From CAYLNH01 sp964384625 (lineage in GTDB: Bacteria > Verrucomicrobiota > Lentisphaeria > JABSQK01): DNA of 7,970 bases. Below, in pieces: positions 1-6,143 of the stretch. Both the position numbers and the translations under genes were made by a program. The notes beneath the pieces are model-generated. The model was given only the letters and a program-made list of their open reading frames with translations. It was not told where the DNA came from and did no database searches. Numbering within the stretch: position 1 is the first letter of the stretch; each line of letters opens with the position of its first letter. The stretch lies in contig CAYLNH010000312.1 in the NCBI GenBank assembly GCA_964384625.1, positions 1 through 7,970 on the forward strand. The letters run 5' to 3'.

Positions 1-197
1 TACACGGAAAAGACATTGCCTGTCCCAAGATCATCTTAATTCAGCGCCATTCGGCTCTAGCGAGTCGCCAACCGGCAACAGACATCGCATACGCCCACAA
101 GCCCGCCGGTGGCTGGACTGGCGAACGTTCTGGCGCTATGGTGCGGCTCTTGCCACAACACGAAGGGATGACCTACAGAACTGACATGCGCCCGGGA

Positions 198-274
198 CGA
201 GGCGTAAGACCTCGATTGCTGCCCTCTGCATTCTGCACAGAGGTCCCGTCCCGACCTCTTGAGCGTCGGGACGG
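198..274. repeat. Cluster of three consecutive stem-loops
   Basis: Three perfect inverted repeats follow each other closely. Bases 198-202 (CGAGG) pair with 210-214. Bases 223-228 (CCTCTG) pair with 238-243 across a 9-nt loop. Bases 246-255 (CCGTCCCGAC) pair with 265-274 (GTCGGGACGG), a perfect 10-bp stem with a 9-nt loop. No T-run follows on either strand, so a simple intrinsic terminator is not supported. It may be a structured RNA or a dispersed palindromic element. Confidence 0.5.
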
Positions 275-334
275 TGCGGAGTTTCAGGATCGGTCACCTG
301 CACCAGACAGCCGCTTCCAGTTCCCGTTTTTCCG

Positions 335-363
335 CCGGCAGGTCAAGCCTGCCGGTGGTGGAA
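335..363. repeat. Palindromic repeat, copy 1
   Basis: CCGGCAGG (335-342) and CCTGCCGG (348-355) form a perfect 8-bp stem around the loop TCAAG, followed by TGGTGGAA. The same module recurs in the same orientation at 422-450. A degenerate right half (CAAGCCCGCCGGTGG) lies at 98-112. The arrangement resembles a REP-type dispersed palindrome, but no family is recognised. Confidence 0.55.
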
Positions 364-421
364 CGCCGGAATAGGCGAAGAAAAGCGTGCCAGGTGTGCC
401 TGTAGCCCACCGCCCATCACT

Positions 422-450
422 CCGGCAGTCAAGCCTGCCGGCGGTGAAAA
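422..450. repeat. Palindromic repeat, copy 2
   Basis: CCGGCAG (422-428) pairs with CTGCCGG (435-441) around TCAAGC, followed by CGGTGAAAA. Compared with the copy at 335-363 it lacks one G in the left arm and has a few substitutions in the right flank. It is a direct-orientation repeat 87 bp away. Confidence 0.55.
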
Positions 451-497
451 CCACTGCTGGTGACACGTAACAGCCTGATATGAGGGGAATTCAGTTT

Positions 498-539
498 AAA
501 ATAAAGCGGCGCAGCCCGTAGGAGGGAGGGGGCTGCGCC
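498..539 (-). terminator. Rho-independent terminator of the putative small RNA
   Basis: Bases 530-539 and 508-517 form a perfect 10-bp stem (GGCGCAGCCC with GGGCTGCGCC). On the minus strand the loop is CCTCCCTCCTAC, and the stem is followed by GC and then TTTATTTT (505-498). On the plus strand the hairpin is followed by purine-rich sequence, so the signal is directional. Confidence 0.6.
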
Positions 540-598
540 AAGGAGGCTGTTGTGGTCTTTGCAGGAGAAAAGGAGGCATAAGGAGGCGTTACAAAAAC
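498..598 (-). ncRNA. Putative small RNA with repeated anti-Shine-Dalgarno motifs
   Basis: Seen directly: on the minus strand an extended -10 element (611-603) is followed about 100 nt later by a strong hairpin with a T-rich tail (539-498), which bounds a small transcript. Inside it GCCTCCTT occurs at 587-580, 577-570 and 547-540, and the terminator loop contains CCTCCCTCC. Known: CCUCCUU is the anti-SD core at the 3' end of 16S rRNA, and alphaproteobacterial 'cuckoo' (CcsR-type) RNAs expose a CCUCCUCCC loop. Inferred: an RNA that binds SD regions of many mRNAs or titrates an RNA chaperone. A 27-codon proline-rich frame starts at 579 and ends in the terminator tail, but CCTCC rather than a purine-rich SD precedes its ATG, so translation is unlikely. 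The 5' end is approximate (596-599). Confidence 0.45.
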
Positions 599-602
599 CA
601 CA

Positions 603-611
603 ACTATACCA
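603..611 (-). promoter_or_regulatory. Extended -10 promoter of the putative small RNA
   Basis: On the minus strand this reads TGGTATAGT: a TGn extension followed by TATAGT, five of six matches to TATAAT. No good -35 box lies at 16-18 bp. TTGCAT at 635-630 is 21 bp away, so the extended -10 would have to carry the promoter. The predicted start is about 596-599. Confidence 0.45.
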
Positions 612-629
612 TAGGGTTTGTATGGGGCG

Positions 630-646
630 ATGCAAGCGCTTTTGCC
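630..646 (-). promoter_or_regulatory. LacI-type operator-like palindrome
   Basis: The site ATGCAAGCGCTTTTGCC has the core palindrome AAGCGCTT at 634-641 with partly symmetric flanks. It differs at about one position from the degenerate CcpA/LacI-family operator pattern WTGNAANCGNWNNCW. Its centre is about 31 bp upstream of the -10 centre of the putative small RNA, overlapping the -35 region. The regulator is not in the window, so binding is an inference. Confidence 0.3.
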
Positions 647-1001
647 AAAAAAATGGGGGTTCCTCAAGGCCACGCGCATCTATCTCATCGCGAACAGGTT
701 GCACGTCGAAAAACGAACGGTGCCGACAGGATTTTCGGCCACCTTCAGGATATTTCAGCAACGGTGAAATCTTCCGGCGAAATCCGGCTGTTGCCCGGCG
801 TCGCCCGCGGCAAAACGCCGCGGGCGGCGGCTTCGCCGCTCCCGGATGACACGGCGTTTCAGGCTGCCCGGGGCGGTGCGGGCCTTAACATTGTCGCTCG
901 CCCGAGCGCGCCCGCGGCCGGCCCGGCAGGCAGAGGACGCCGCAGATCAGACTGCCGGGCGTCTTGCCGTCAGCCTGCGGATTCATGGGCGGTGCGCTGA
1001 A
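647..1001. other. Gene-free stretch with GC-rich hairpins
   Basis: No supported gene. It contains a perfect 10-bp hairpin (CGCCCGCGGC at 802-811, GCCGCGGGCG at 817-826, loop AAAAC), directly followed by GCGGC-TTC-GCCGC at 827-839, and a 9-bp inverted repeat GCCCGGCAG (921-929) with CTGCCGGGC (952-960). None has an adjacent T-run. A 45-codon plus-strand frame at 630-767 has no ribosome binding site and begins inside the operator-like site, so it is not called. Confidence 0.5.
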
Positions 1002-1190
1002 TCACTCATTCGCAGGGCCTTCCGGGTTTGGCTTCGCGGCCTTCCGCTCCAGGTCGGCGGCATTGACGATGCCGTCGAATCGGACCGTATCAGCAATGCT
1101 CTCGTGGAAAGAATGCTCTACATGCATGTCCGCAAAGAGGATGTGGAAACCGAAATTCTTGCTGCTGATCTTGGAATGAGCCAAAGCGGT
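1002..1190 (-). pseudogene. Possible C-terminal remnant of a pseudopilin-like (H-X9-DG) protein
   Basis: The minus-strand frame ending with TGA at 1004-1002 encodes a protein-like stretch of about 60 residues, including FGFHILFADMHVE and then ADTVRFDGIVNAADLE. The LFADMHVE element resembles the LFADGHVE tail of the prepilin-type processing-associated H-X9-DG (DUF1559-like) proteins abundant in Planctomycetota and Lentisphaerota, although the glycine is replaced by methionine. Upstream, the same frame runs into the antisense-like shadow of the channel gene, with no methionine start, ribosome binding site or type IV prepilin N-terminus. It therefore looks like a truncated 3' end left next to the channel gene. 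The family match is from memory of the motif and the left limit is approximate. It could also be a chance open frame. Confidence 0.35.
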
Positions 1191-1251
1191 CGTTGCTGCC
1201 GGATTCACTACTGTTGCGGTCAAACGTGTGAGAGCAAGGGCAATTCGCCGG

Positions 1252-3600
1252 TCAATCGACCACTTCCGGCTGTTCACAGCGTTCGCTGATGATGAATACC
1301 TTGTCCTCCGCCTGGAGAATGTAATCCGGCGGCGGGTTGGTGAAGTAATAGCGGACATCGTTGTGCTCGGGAACGTGGCCCTCCTCGTAGCCATCCCAAC
1401 GCGGCATGGTCTTGGTCTCGACCGCCAGCAGAATGCCGTCGCAATCACGCTTATATTCGACCAGCGCCTCAGCGAACGTTTTGCCGATCAGCTCGGGGCG
1501 CACCGGGATCTTGTAGAATTCGTTGCCGTGGTTGGCCGTCAGCAATTCGTCCATGACCCGGATCAGACCATAGACGTGGGTGGCGTGCGCGATCAGGTTG
1601 CCGAGATACTCGTCACCGACGACGACATCTTCGATATGCGCCATCTCGAGGACTTTGACTTTCTCGGCGTCGCGCCGCAGCAGCTCGGCGCAGGTATGGA
1701 TATTCGGGTTCATTTTCTCGATGGTCAGTGCCGCCAGGATTGTGCGTGCGTCGCGGTCCTGGTCGTCGCGCTTAACGGACTTGTCCGCCACCAGGATTGC
1801 CGTCCGCGCCTGTGCCACACGGACCTCTTCCAGGGTGCCGGTCGACGTGTAGTCGCCGCTGACGAAGAAGGTCCGTTCATCCGCCAACGGCGCCAACGTT
1901 TCGGGGATCTCCTCCAATTGCGAAATGACGACGATCGGCGCGTATTTCGTTTGCGGATCATCGCGCAGTTGCCGAATGATCTTGGGGACAGCGCGGCTCC
2001 AGCCGCAGATGATGCAGTGATCGTCCAGCGCGTCAAGCGCCGGCGCCGCCGCCGGCGGCCGGCTCCAGTCGATGCGGTGGTCGCCGTCGATGACGATCTT
2101 GTGCGAGACCTGGTCGACATGTCGGACGCTCGGATGGAGAATGGTAATCAACTCCTCGCCGGACTTGAGCTTGCGGTCGGCGGGCGGATTGACGATGTAC
2201 CTGGGCCGCACGCGCTGAACCGGATCGTCCAGGTTCACCTGCGTCTTCCAATTGCCTTCGGCGATGGCGATGATGAGCTTATCGGATTTTTCCTGGTAGG
2301 ATTTCAGCGCCTCCAGGAAGGTCATCCCGGCAATGTCCGGCGAGACCGCTTCCCGGTGGAACTCGTTGCCGCGGCTGGAAGTGAGCAGTTCATTCAACAC
2401 CTGAATCAGGCCGTAGGCACGCGTGGAGTGCGCAATCAGGTTGCCGACGTATTCATCGCCTTCGACGATGTCCTCGACATCGACCATCTCCAGTACACGC
2501 ATCTTCTGTTCATCGCGATTCAACAGTTCGCAGCAGCTGTAGATACTGATAGCTGTCGTGCCTTGGGCTTCTTTGCTGATTTTCTCGATCGTCAGTGCCG
2601 CCAGAATCGTCCGGGCGTCGCGGTCCTGGTCACTGCGAACCTTGGATTTGTCGGCCAGAATGATCGCCTTGCGGGCGTGCTCGACGCGAACGCGATGCAG
2701 GACCTCGGTCGAGGTGAAATCGTCGCGCACGAAGAAGATCAGTCCACGGTTGATCCCGCTCGGCGGCAGCTCGGGGTCGTCTTCGAGTTCGGCCACGATC
2801 ACGATCGGCGTCCGTCGCGTCAGCCGGTTGGTCTGCAGCTCCAGGATCACCGTCGGCGCCGCCCGGTTCCAGCCGCAGATGACGTAGTGATCCGTGAGCT
2901 CCTCGAGCTCGACCTCCTTGGCTTCCATGCCGCCGCGCAAACGCGACACCATCACGGCCGACACCACACCGGTGAACAATGCAAAGACGGTGAAGCCGCC
3001 GAGCATGACGACCGAGGTGATCACTCTGCCCATGGTCGAATAGTCTGCCGGTTCCGTTCCTTTGGGACCGCCGATCGGCTCGCCGGCCATCAGAGTGTGA
3101 ATACTCCACCAGACCGAATCGGAGAACGACCAGTTCTTCTCGACCAATGCCATGCCGATGGCGCCGATCAGGAAGACCACGACCAGGATGACCACCATGA
3201 GCATGTTTTCCGCCAGCCCCTCGCTGATGAAGGCGGCCAGGTTTCGCGTCCGCCGCGTAATCAGAATGCCCAGACGCACCAGTCGCAGCAGCCGCAATAC
3301 GCGCAGGATGCGGAAGGCGCGAAAGGCGCCGGCGGAGAACGGCAGCACCGCGATGATATCAATCCAGAAGTGCTTCAGGAAGTGCCTGGTCGAGCGTGCG
3401 ACAAACCACCGGATCGTCAGCTCGACAATAAAGACCGCGTTCAACCCCACCCCGATCCAGGTGTAGATGTCGTTCAGCGGCCCTTCCGGCGTCTTCACCT
3501 CCAACACCGTCACCGTGATGCTGATCAGAATCAGCACGCCAACGGCGATTTCCGTCACCGTGTGATTGATGAACTTTTCAAGGGCGCGTTTCAACGGCAA
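1252..3600 (-). CDS. Voltage-sensor cation channel with tandem RCK (TrkA-N/TrkA-C) domains
   Basis: An inner-membrane ion channel of 782 residues. S1 is about 16-34, S2 46-67 and S3 77-88. S4 is 93-112 with arginine at every third position (94, 97, 100, 103, 106, 109). S5 is 132-153, the pore helix 159-172 and S6 190-219. Two RCK modules follow: RCK1 about 237-490 (nucleotide-site motif VICGWNRAAP) and RCK2 about 527-774 (IICGWSRAVP), each with a TrkA-C-like lobe ending NPPxDxxLxxxD/E. One pore with two cytosolic RCKs is the plan of BK (Slo1) and Geobacter GsuK channels, which are gated by ions or nucleotides and, in BK, by voltage. The filter position reads TLMAGEPIGG instead of TVGYGD, so potassium selectivity cannot be assumed. 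The start is unsettled: the longest frame begins with TTG at 3600, a second TTG is at 3594, an in-frame stop lies at 3612-3610, and there is only a weak GGGA-type SD. It is a separate unit, 227 bp after the glycosidase gene. Confidence 0.9.
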   Translation of the reverse strand: MPLKRALEKFINHTVTEIAVGVLILISITVTVLEVKTPEGPLNDIYTWIGVGLNAVFIVELTIRWFVARSTRHFLKHFWIDIIAVLPFSAGAFRAFRILRVLRLLRLVRLGILITRRTRNLAAFISEGLAENMLMVVILVVVFLIGAIGMALVEKNWSFSDSVWWSIHTLMAGEPIGGPKGTEPADYSTMGRVITSVVMLGGFTVFALFTGVVSAVMVSRLRGGMEAKEVELEELTDHYVICGWNRAAPTVILELQTNRLTRRTPIVIVAELEDDPELPPSGINRGLIFFVRDDFTSTEVLHRVRVEHARKAIILADKSKVRSDQDRDARTILAALTIEKISKEAQGTTAISIYSCCELLNRDEQKMRVLEMVDVEDIVEGDEYVGNLIAHSTRAYGLIQVLNELLTSSRGNEFHREAVSPDIAGMTFLEALKSYQEKSDKLIIAIAEGNWKTQVNLDDPVQRVRPRYIVNPPADRKLKSGEELITILHPSVRHVDQVSHKIVIDGDHRIDWSRPPAAAPALDALDDHCIICGWSRAVPKIIRQLRDDPQTKYAPIVVISQLEEIPETLAPLADERTFFVSGDYTSTGTLEEVRVAQARTAILVADKSVKRDDQDRDARTILAALTIEKMNPNIHTCAELLRRDAEKVKVLEMAHIEDVVVGDEYLGNLIAHATHVYGLIRVMDELLTANHGNEFYKIPVRPELIGKTFAEALVEYKRDCDGILLAVETKTMPRWDGYEEGHVPEHNDVRYYFTNPPPDYILQAEDKVFIISERCEQPEVVD

Positions 3601-3827
3601 ATCCCGGCATCAGATCCCAGCGTAGAAATATACTGTACGCCAACGGCTTTTAAACTTACCGGAAAGGGGTTGGCAATGAGACGAACGCCGAACCCAAACA
3701 GTGACTGCAGTATTGGTTGAACATGCCGTGACGCCCAATGCATCTTCCGGGACGTCGCATATGCGTAGACCGCCGATCCGCCGTTTCCGCCCTGCCTGCG
3801 GGGACGCGGGACGGGCGTGCGAATTGC
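3601..3827. other. Spacer between glycoside hydrolase and channel genes
   Basis: No gene was found in this 227-bp spacer. It holds the presumed promoter of the channel gene near 3627-3676, a perfect 10-bp palindrome CGCATATGCG at 3756-3765, and GC-rich sequence just after the glycosidase stop. I could not find a clear intrinsic terminator there. Confidence 0.5.
3627..3676 (-). promoter_or_regulatory. Candidate promoter of the channel gene
   Basis: Two weak candidates on the minus strand. One is TTGCCA (3676-3671, five of six matches to TTGACA), 18 bp from TAAAAG (3652-3647). The other is TATATT (3632-3627) with no good -35. An inverted repeat GCCAAC (3639-3644) with GTTGGC (3669-3674) spans the first candidate and could be an operator. 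Confidence 0.3.
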
Positions 3828-6122
3828 CTACCGGCTCAACTCTACGACGAAGATCGGTTTGTCGGCCGGGATCTTGAGGACGCCGTTTGTTGCGGTGCCC
3901 TGGCCGACGTCGCGCATTTGAAAATCACGGAAGACATAATTCATGCCGGCGATTGCCGGACACTCGACCGTGGCGCCGACGCGCGTGACCAATACCGGTT
4001 CAGTGCCGTACTTCTGGCGCTTCAGCTTCGGGTCCAACTTCAGGCCGCTGTTGAAGGAGGTGCTCACCAGTGAGATCATCGCTTTCTTCGTTGTTTTCAA
4101 GGACCTCCCGGTCGTGCACGCCAGGGTGAATGCCAGGTACTTCTCATCGTCCGTCACCGGGTAAGGAGATCCTTTTGGATTGACAATCTTGATGTCTGTC
4201 AATGTCGCACCGTTTTGGAAGGTCAACGTTGGGTTGCCGTATTGCGCAAAGAAGCCGACATAGCTCATGGCGCCGGGACTGTCGAAGATCAGGTGGGCTT
4301 TCTGATAGTCGAACTCGATCTGGTCGTTTGGTTTGATCGGACACGGTTTGTCAAAGCCGTTGAACAGAATTTGCGGGCCGACGACCTCGTCGTCCTCACG
4401 CGTCGGGTCCAGTTCGATACGCACGCCGTAGCGGTAGGTCGTATCCAGCATGTTCCAGCCGGTCTTGCCGTAGCAGCCGGCATAGTCCATGCCGGCCGGA
4501 TCATACAGCGACTTGCGGCCGTAGATGTACTTGGTCGGCTGCGGCGCCGGCTTCACCAGGCCCTGGCGGAAGATCGTGCCGGCTGCCTTGAGGGCGGACA
4601 GGTGGACCTCGTCGAAGCTGTAGACGTACTGGTGCGCGCCCGGCCCCGGGAAACTGAGCTTGCCGGTATGCGGTTCGTCCTTCTCATAGTCGGACTGGTT
4701 CAGGTGCCAGTAGTGCCAGCAGACCGCGTCCCAGTCCTGGATGGCCCCGAGCGCCGCAATCCGCAACGGGTACTCGGCCCGATACTTATTCGGATTGCCG
4801 ACCTGTGTTTCGTAGACGAAGAACGGCTTGCCTTCGACCTTGTTGTGCTCCATCCACGGTACGTCCTTGCAGACGCGCGGCGGCATGTCCAAGCCGCTGT
4901 AGAACGGGTAGCGCTTGTGCGTCGGGTCTTTAAAGGTAAAGCCCTCCATGTAGCCGCCGTGACAGACGGCGTCCGCCTGCTGGTGCATGTACTGGGACTG
5001 CGCGTTGTAGCCGATGCCGGTGTCGTAAATTAGCGGGCTGAGTTTGCAGCTGCGGCCCCAGGTCTTGACTTGTTTGGCGATACGCTGCTTGTGTGCTACC
5101 AGCAATTGCGTGAAGAATTCCATCACGTCGGCGCCGCGCTGGAAATTGAAGTCATCGCGGCTGAACTTCTGCTTCAGCCCTTTGAGTGCGGCGAGCGCCT
5201 GCGGGTTGGTATCGTTGAAGCGCATGGCCGACTGCTCGGGACCCAGCGGTGCCAGCAGGATTGACTTTTCTTTGAGGCTTTCGCCCGGGAGCAAGTCCAA
5301 CCAGGCTGCCTTCAGCTTGGCTTCCGAGCCGTATTTTTTCTTGAGGAAAGCGTTCCACTGGTCGGTCAACGACTTCTGAAAAAACGCCGGCAGCTTCTGC
5401 CAGGCGGCGGAAACCATGCGACGCGGCCACCATTGTTCGTTGGTGATCTCCCAGATGGCGTTCTGCGGATCGTCGCAGAACCGCAAACCGGTGTGTTGGT
5501 TTAAATGTTGCGCGGACCGCTTCATGTTGCGGATGAATAACGCCTCGAGACGCGGGTCCCAGACGCAGGCGAGCGATTTGCCGATGCGAACCACCTTTTC
5601 TTTGTGGCGATAGTGCGGCTTTGCCAGTTGCGCCGTGGCCGTTTTCCAGGCGGCTTCGGTCTTTGGATCGTCAATGATCTTCGCGGCTCCCTCGAGCTCG
5701 TTAGTGTACAGTACGCCGCCGCCGCCAAGTCCGGCGCCCCAAACGTAGATGCCCTGCTTCTTGCACTCGGCCAGGAAGAAGTCGACGAGATCGCTCTTGG
5801 ACAAATCTCCCTTGGTGTACTCGCCGCTGCCGTAGTGCCAGAACCGGATGATATTGAACCCCATGTCCCGAATGCGTTCAGCGTTCCGGCGCTGCACGTA
5901 GTACGGATCGCCCTTGATGGTCTTCTGCTTGCCGTCGAGGGCACCGATGGCGCCCCAGAAACGCACCCGCTTTCCTCTGAGACTCAGATGGCCGTCTTTG
6001 ACGGTGACATATTCGGATTCCGGAATCTGCGCGACCTTCGCCTTCATGTCGTCTTGTCCTTGTACTGTGCAGGTCAAGGCAGCCAGTATCGCTGCCAGCA
6101 ATGAATGTATTGTTTGTTTCAT
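3828..6122 (-). CDS. Secreted clan GH-A (GH5-like) glycoside hydrolase
   Basis: A 764-residue exported enzyme expected to hydrolyse a glycosidic bond with retention of configuration; the substrate cannot be read from the sequence. Residues 1-22 (MKQTIHSLLAAILAALTCTV then QG) are a signal peptide. The N-terminal half is a TIM barrel: strand 1 is near GKRVRFWGAIG (50-60), then MGFNIIRFWHYG. The acid/base motif IWEITNEQ puts the catalytic Glu at 229, and FFVYETQVG puts the nucleophile Glu at 438, followed by the aromatic CWHYWH of strand 8. Residues from about 510 to 764 look like beta-sandwich modules. The start at 6122 is chosen because GAGGA lies 8 nt upstream and the signal peptide begins there; an upstream in-frame ATG at 6185 would translate the repeats. 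The upstream neighbour is a beta-helix carbohydrate-active protein. The GH-A assignment is confident, the family number is not. Confidence 0.88.
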   Translation of the reverse strand: MKQTIHSLLAAILAALTCTVQGQDDMKAKVAQIPESEYVTVKDGHLSLRGKRVRFWGAIGALDGKQKTIKGDPYYVQRRNAERIRDMGFNIIRFWHYGSGEYTKGDLSKSDLVDFFLAECKKQGIYVWGAGLGGGGVLYTNELEGAAKIIDDPKTEAAWKTATAQLAKPHYRHKEKVVRIGKSLACVWDPRLEALFIRNMKRSAQHLNQHTGLRFCDDPQNAIWEITNEQWWPRRMVSAAWQKLPAFFQKSLTDQWNAFLKKKYGSEAKLKAAWLDLLPGESLKEKSILLAPLGPEQSAMRFNDTNPQALAALKGLKQKFSRDDFNFQRGADVMEFFTQLLVAHKQRIAKQVKTWGRSCKLSPLIYDTGIGYNAQSQYMHQQADAVCHGGYMEGFTFKDPTHKRYPFYSGLDMPPRVCKDVPWMEHNKVEGKPFFVYETQVGNPNKYRAEYPLRIAALGAIQDWDAVCWHYWHLNQSDYEKDEPHTGKLSFPGPGAHQYVYSFDEVHLSALKAAGTIFRQGLVKPAPQPTKYIYGRKSLYDPAGMDYAGCYGKTGWNMLDTTYRYGVRIELDPTREDDEVVGPQILFNGFDKPCPIKPNDQIEFDYQKAHLIFDSPGAMSYVGFFAQYGNPTLTFQNGATLTDIKIVNPKGSPYPVTDDEKYLAFTLACTTGRSLKTTKKAMISLVSTSFNSGLKLDPKLKRQKYGTEPVLVTRVGATVECPAIAGMNYVFRDFQMRDVGQGTATNGVLKIPADKPIFVVELSR

Positions 6123-6130
6123 ATGGCTAT

Positions 6131-6135
6131 TCCTC
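6131..6135 (-). promoter_or_regulatory. Ribosome binding site that sets the glycosidase start
   Basis: GAGGA on the minus strand, 8 nt before the ATG at 6122-6120. It supports this start over the in-frame ATG at 6185, which lies inside the tandem repeats. Confidence 0.7.
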
Positions 6136-6143
6136 AGTTCTCT

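Larger units (their letters stand above)
1..490. other. Gene-free, hairpin-rich intergenic region
   Basis: I see no convincing protein gene here on either strand. Short open frames exist, but they have no family resemblance, no ribosome binding site and cross the palindromes. The content is structural: a run of three stem-loops at 198-274 and two related palindromic repeats at 335-363 and 422-450, each annotated separately. No tRNA or rRNA signature was recognised. The region lies downstream of all minus-strand genes in the window. Confidence 0.6.

Noticed and set aside
540..587. Three AAGGAGGC motifs on the plus strand as ribosome binding sites
   Set aside because: No credible plus-strand gene starts within 5-12 nt of any of them. 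The minus-strand reading, anti-SD copies inside a bounded transcript, explains them better.
429..761. 110-codon minus-strand frame across the small RNA region
   Set aside because: It overlaps the promoter, terminator hairpin and palindromic repeat, has no ribosome binding site, and its composition is not protein-like.
630..767. 45-codon plus-strand frame starting in the operator-like site
   Set aside because: There is no SD before the ATG, no recognisable family, and it lies across the upstream region of a minus-strand promoter. It is too weak to call.
802..826. Intrinsic terminator at the GC-rich 10-bp hairpin
   Set aside because: There is no T-run on either side; only the hairpin itself is supported.
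1228..3720. 830-codon plus-strand open frame opposite the channel gene
   Set aside because: Its translation is low-complexity, rich in Asp, Arg and Gln, with no domain. It is the complement of a GC-rich real gene with clear transmembrane and RCK domains, so it is an antisense shadow.
4215..5033. 272-codon plus-strand frame inside the glycosidase gene
   Set aside because: It lies wholly antisense to the glycoside hydrolase, without domain, ribosome binding site or homology signs.
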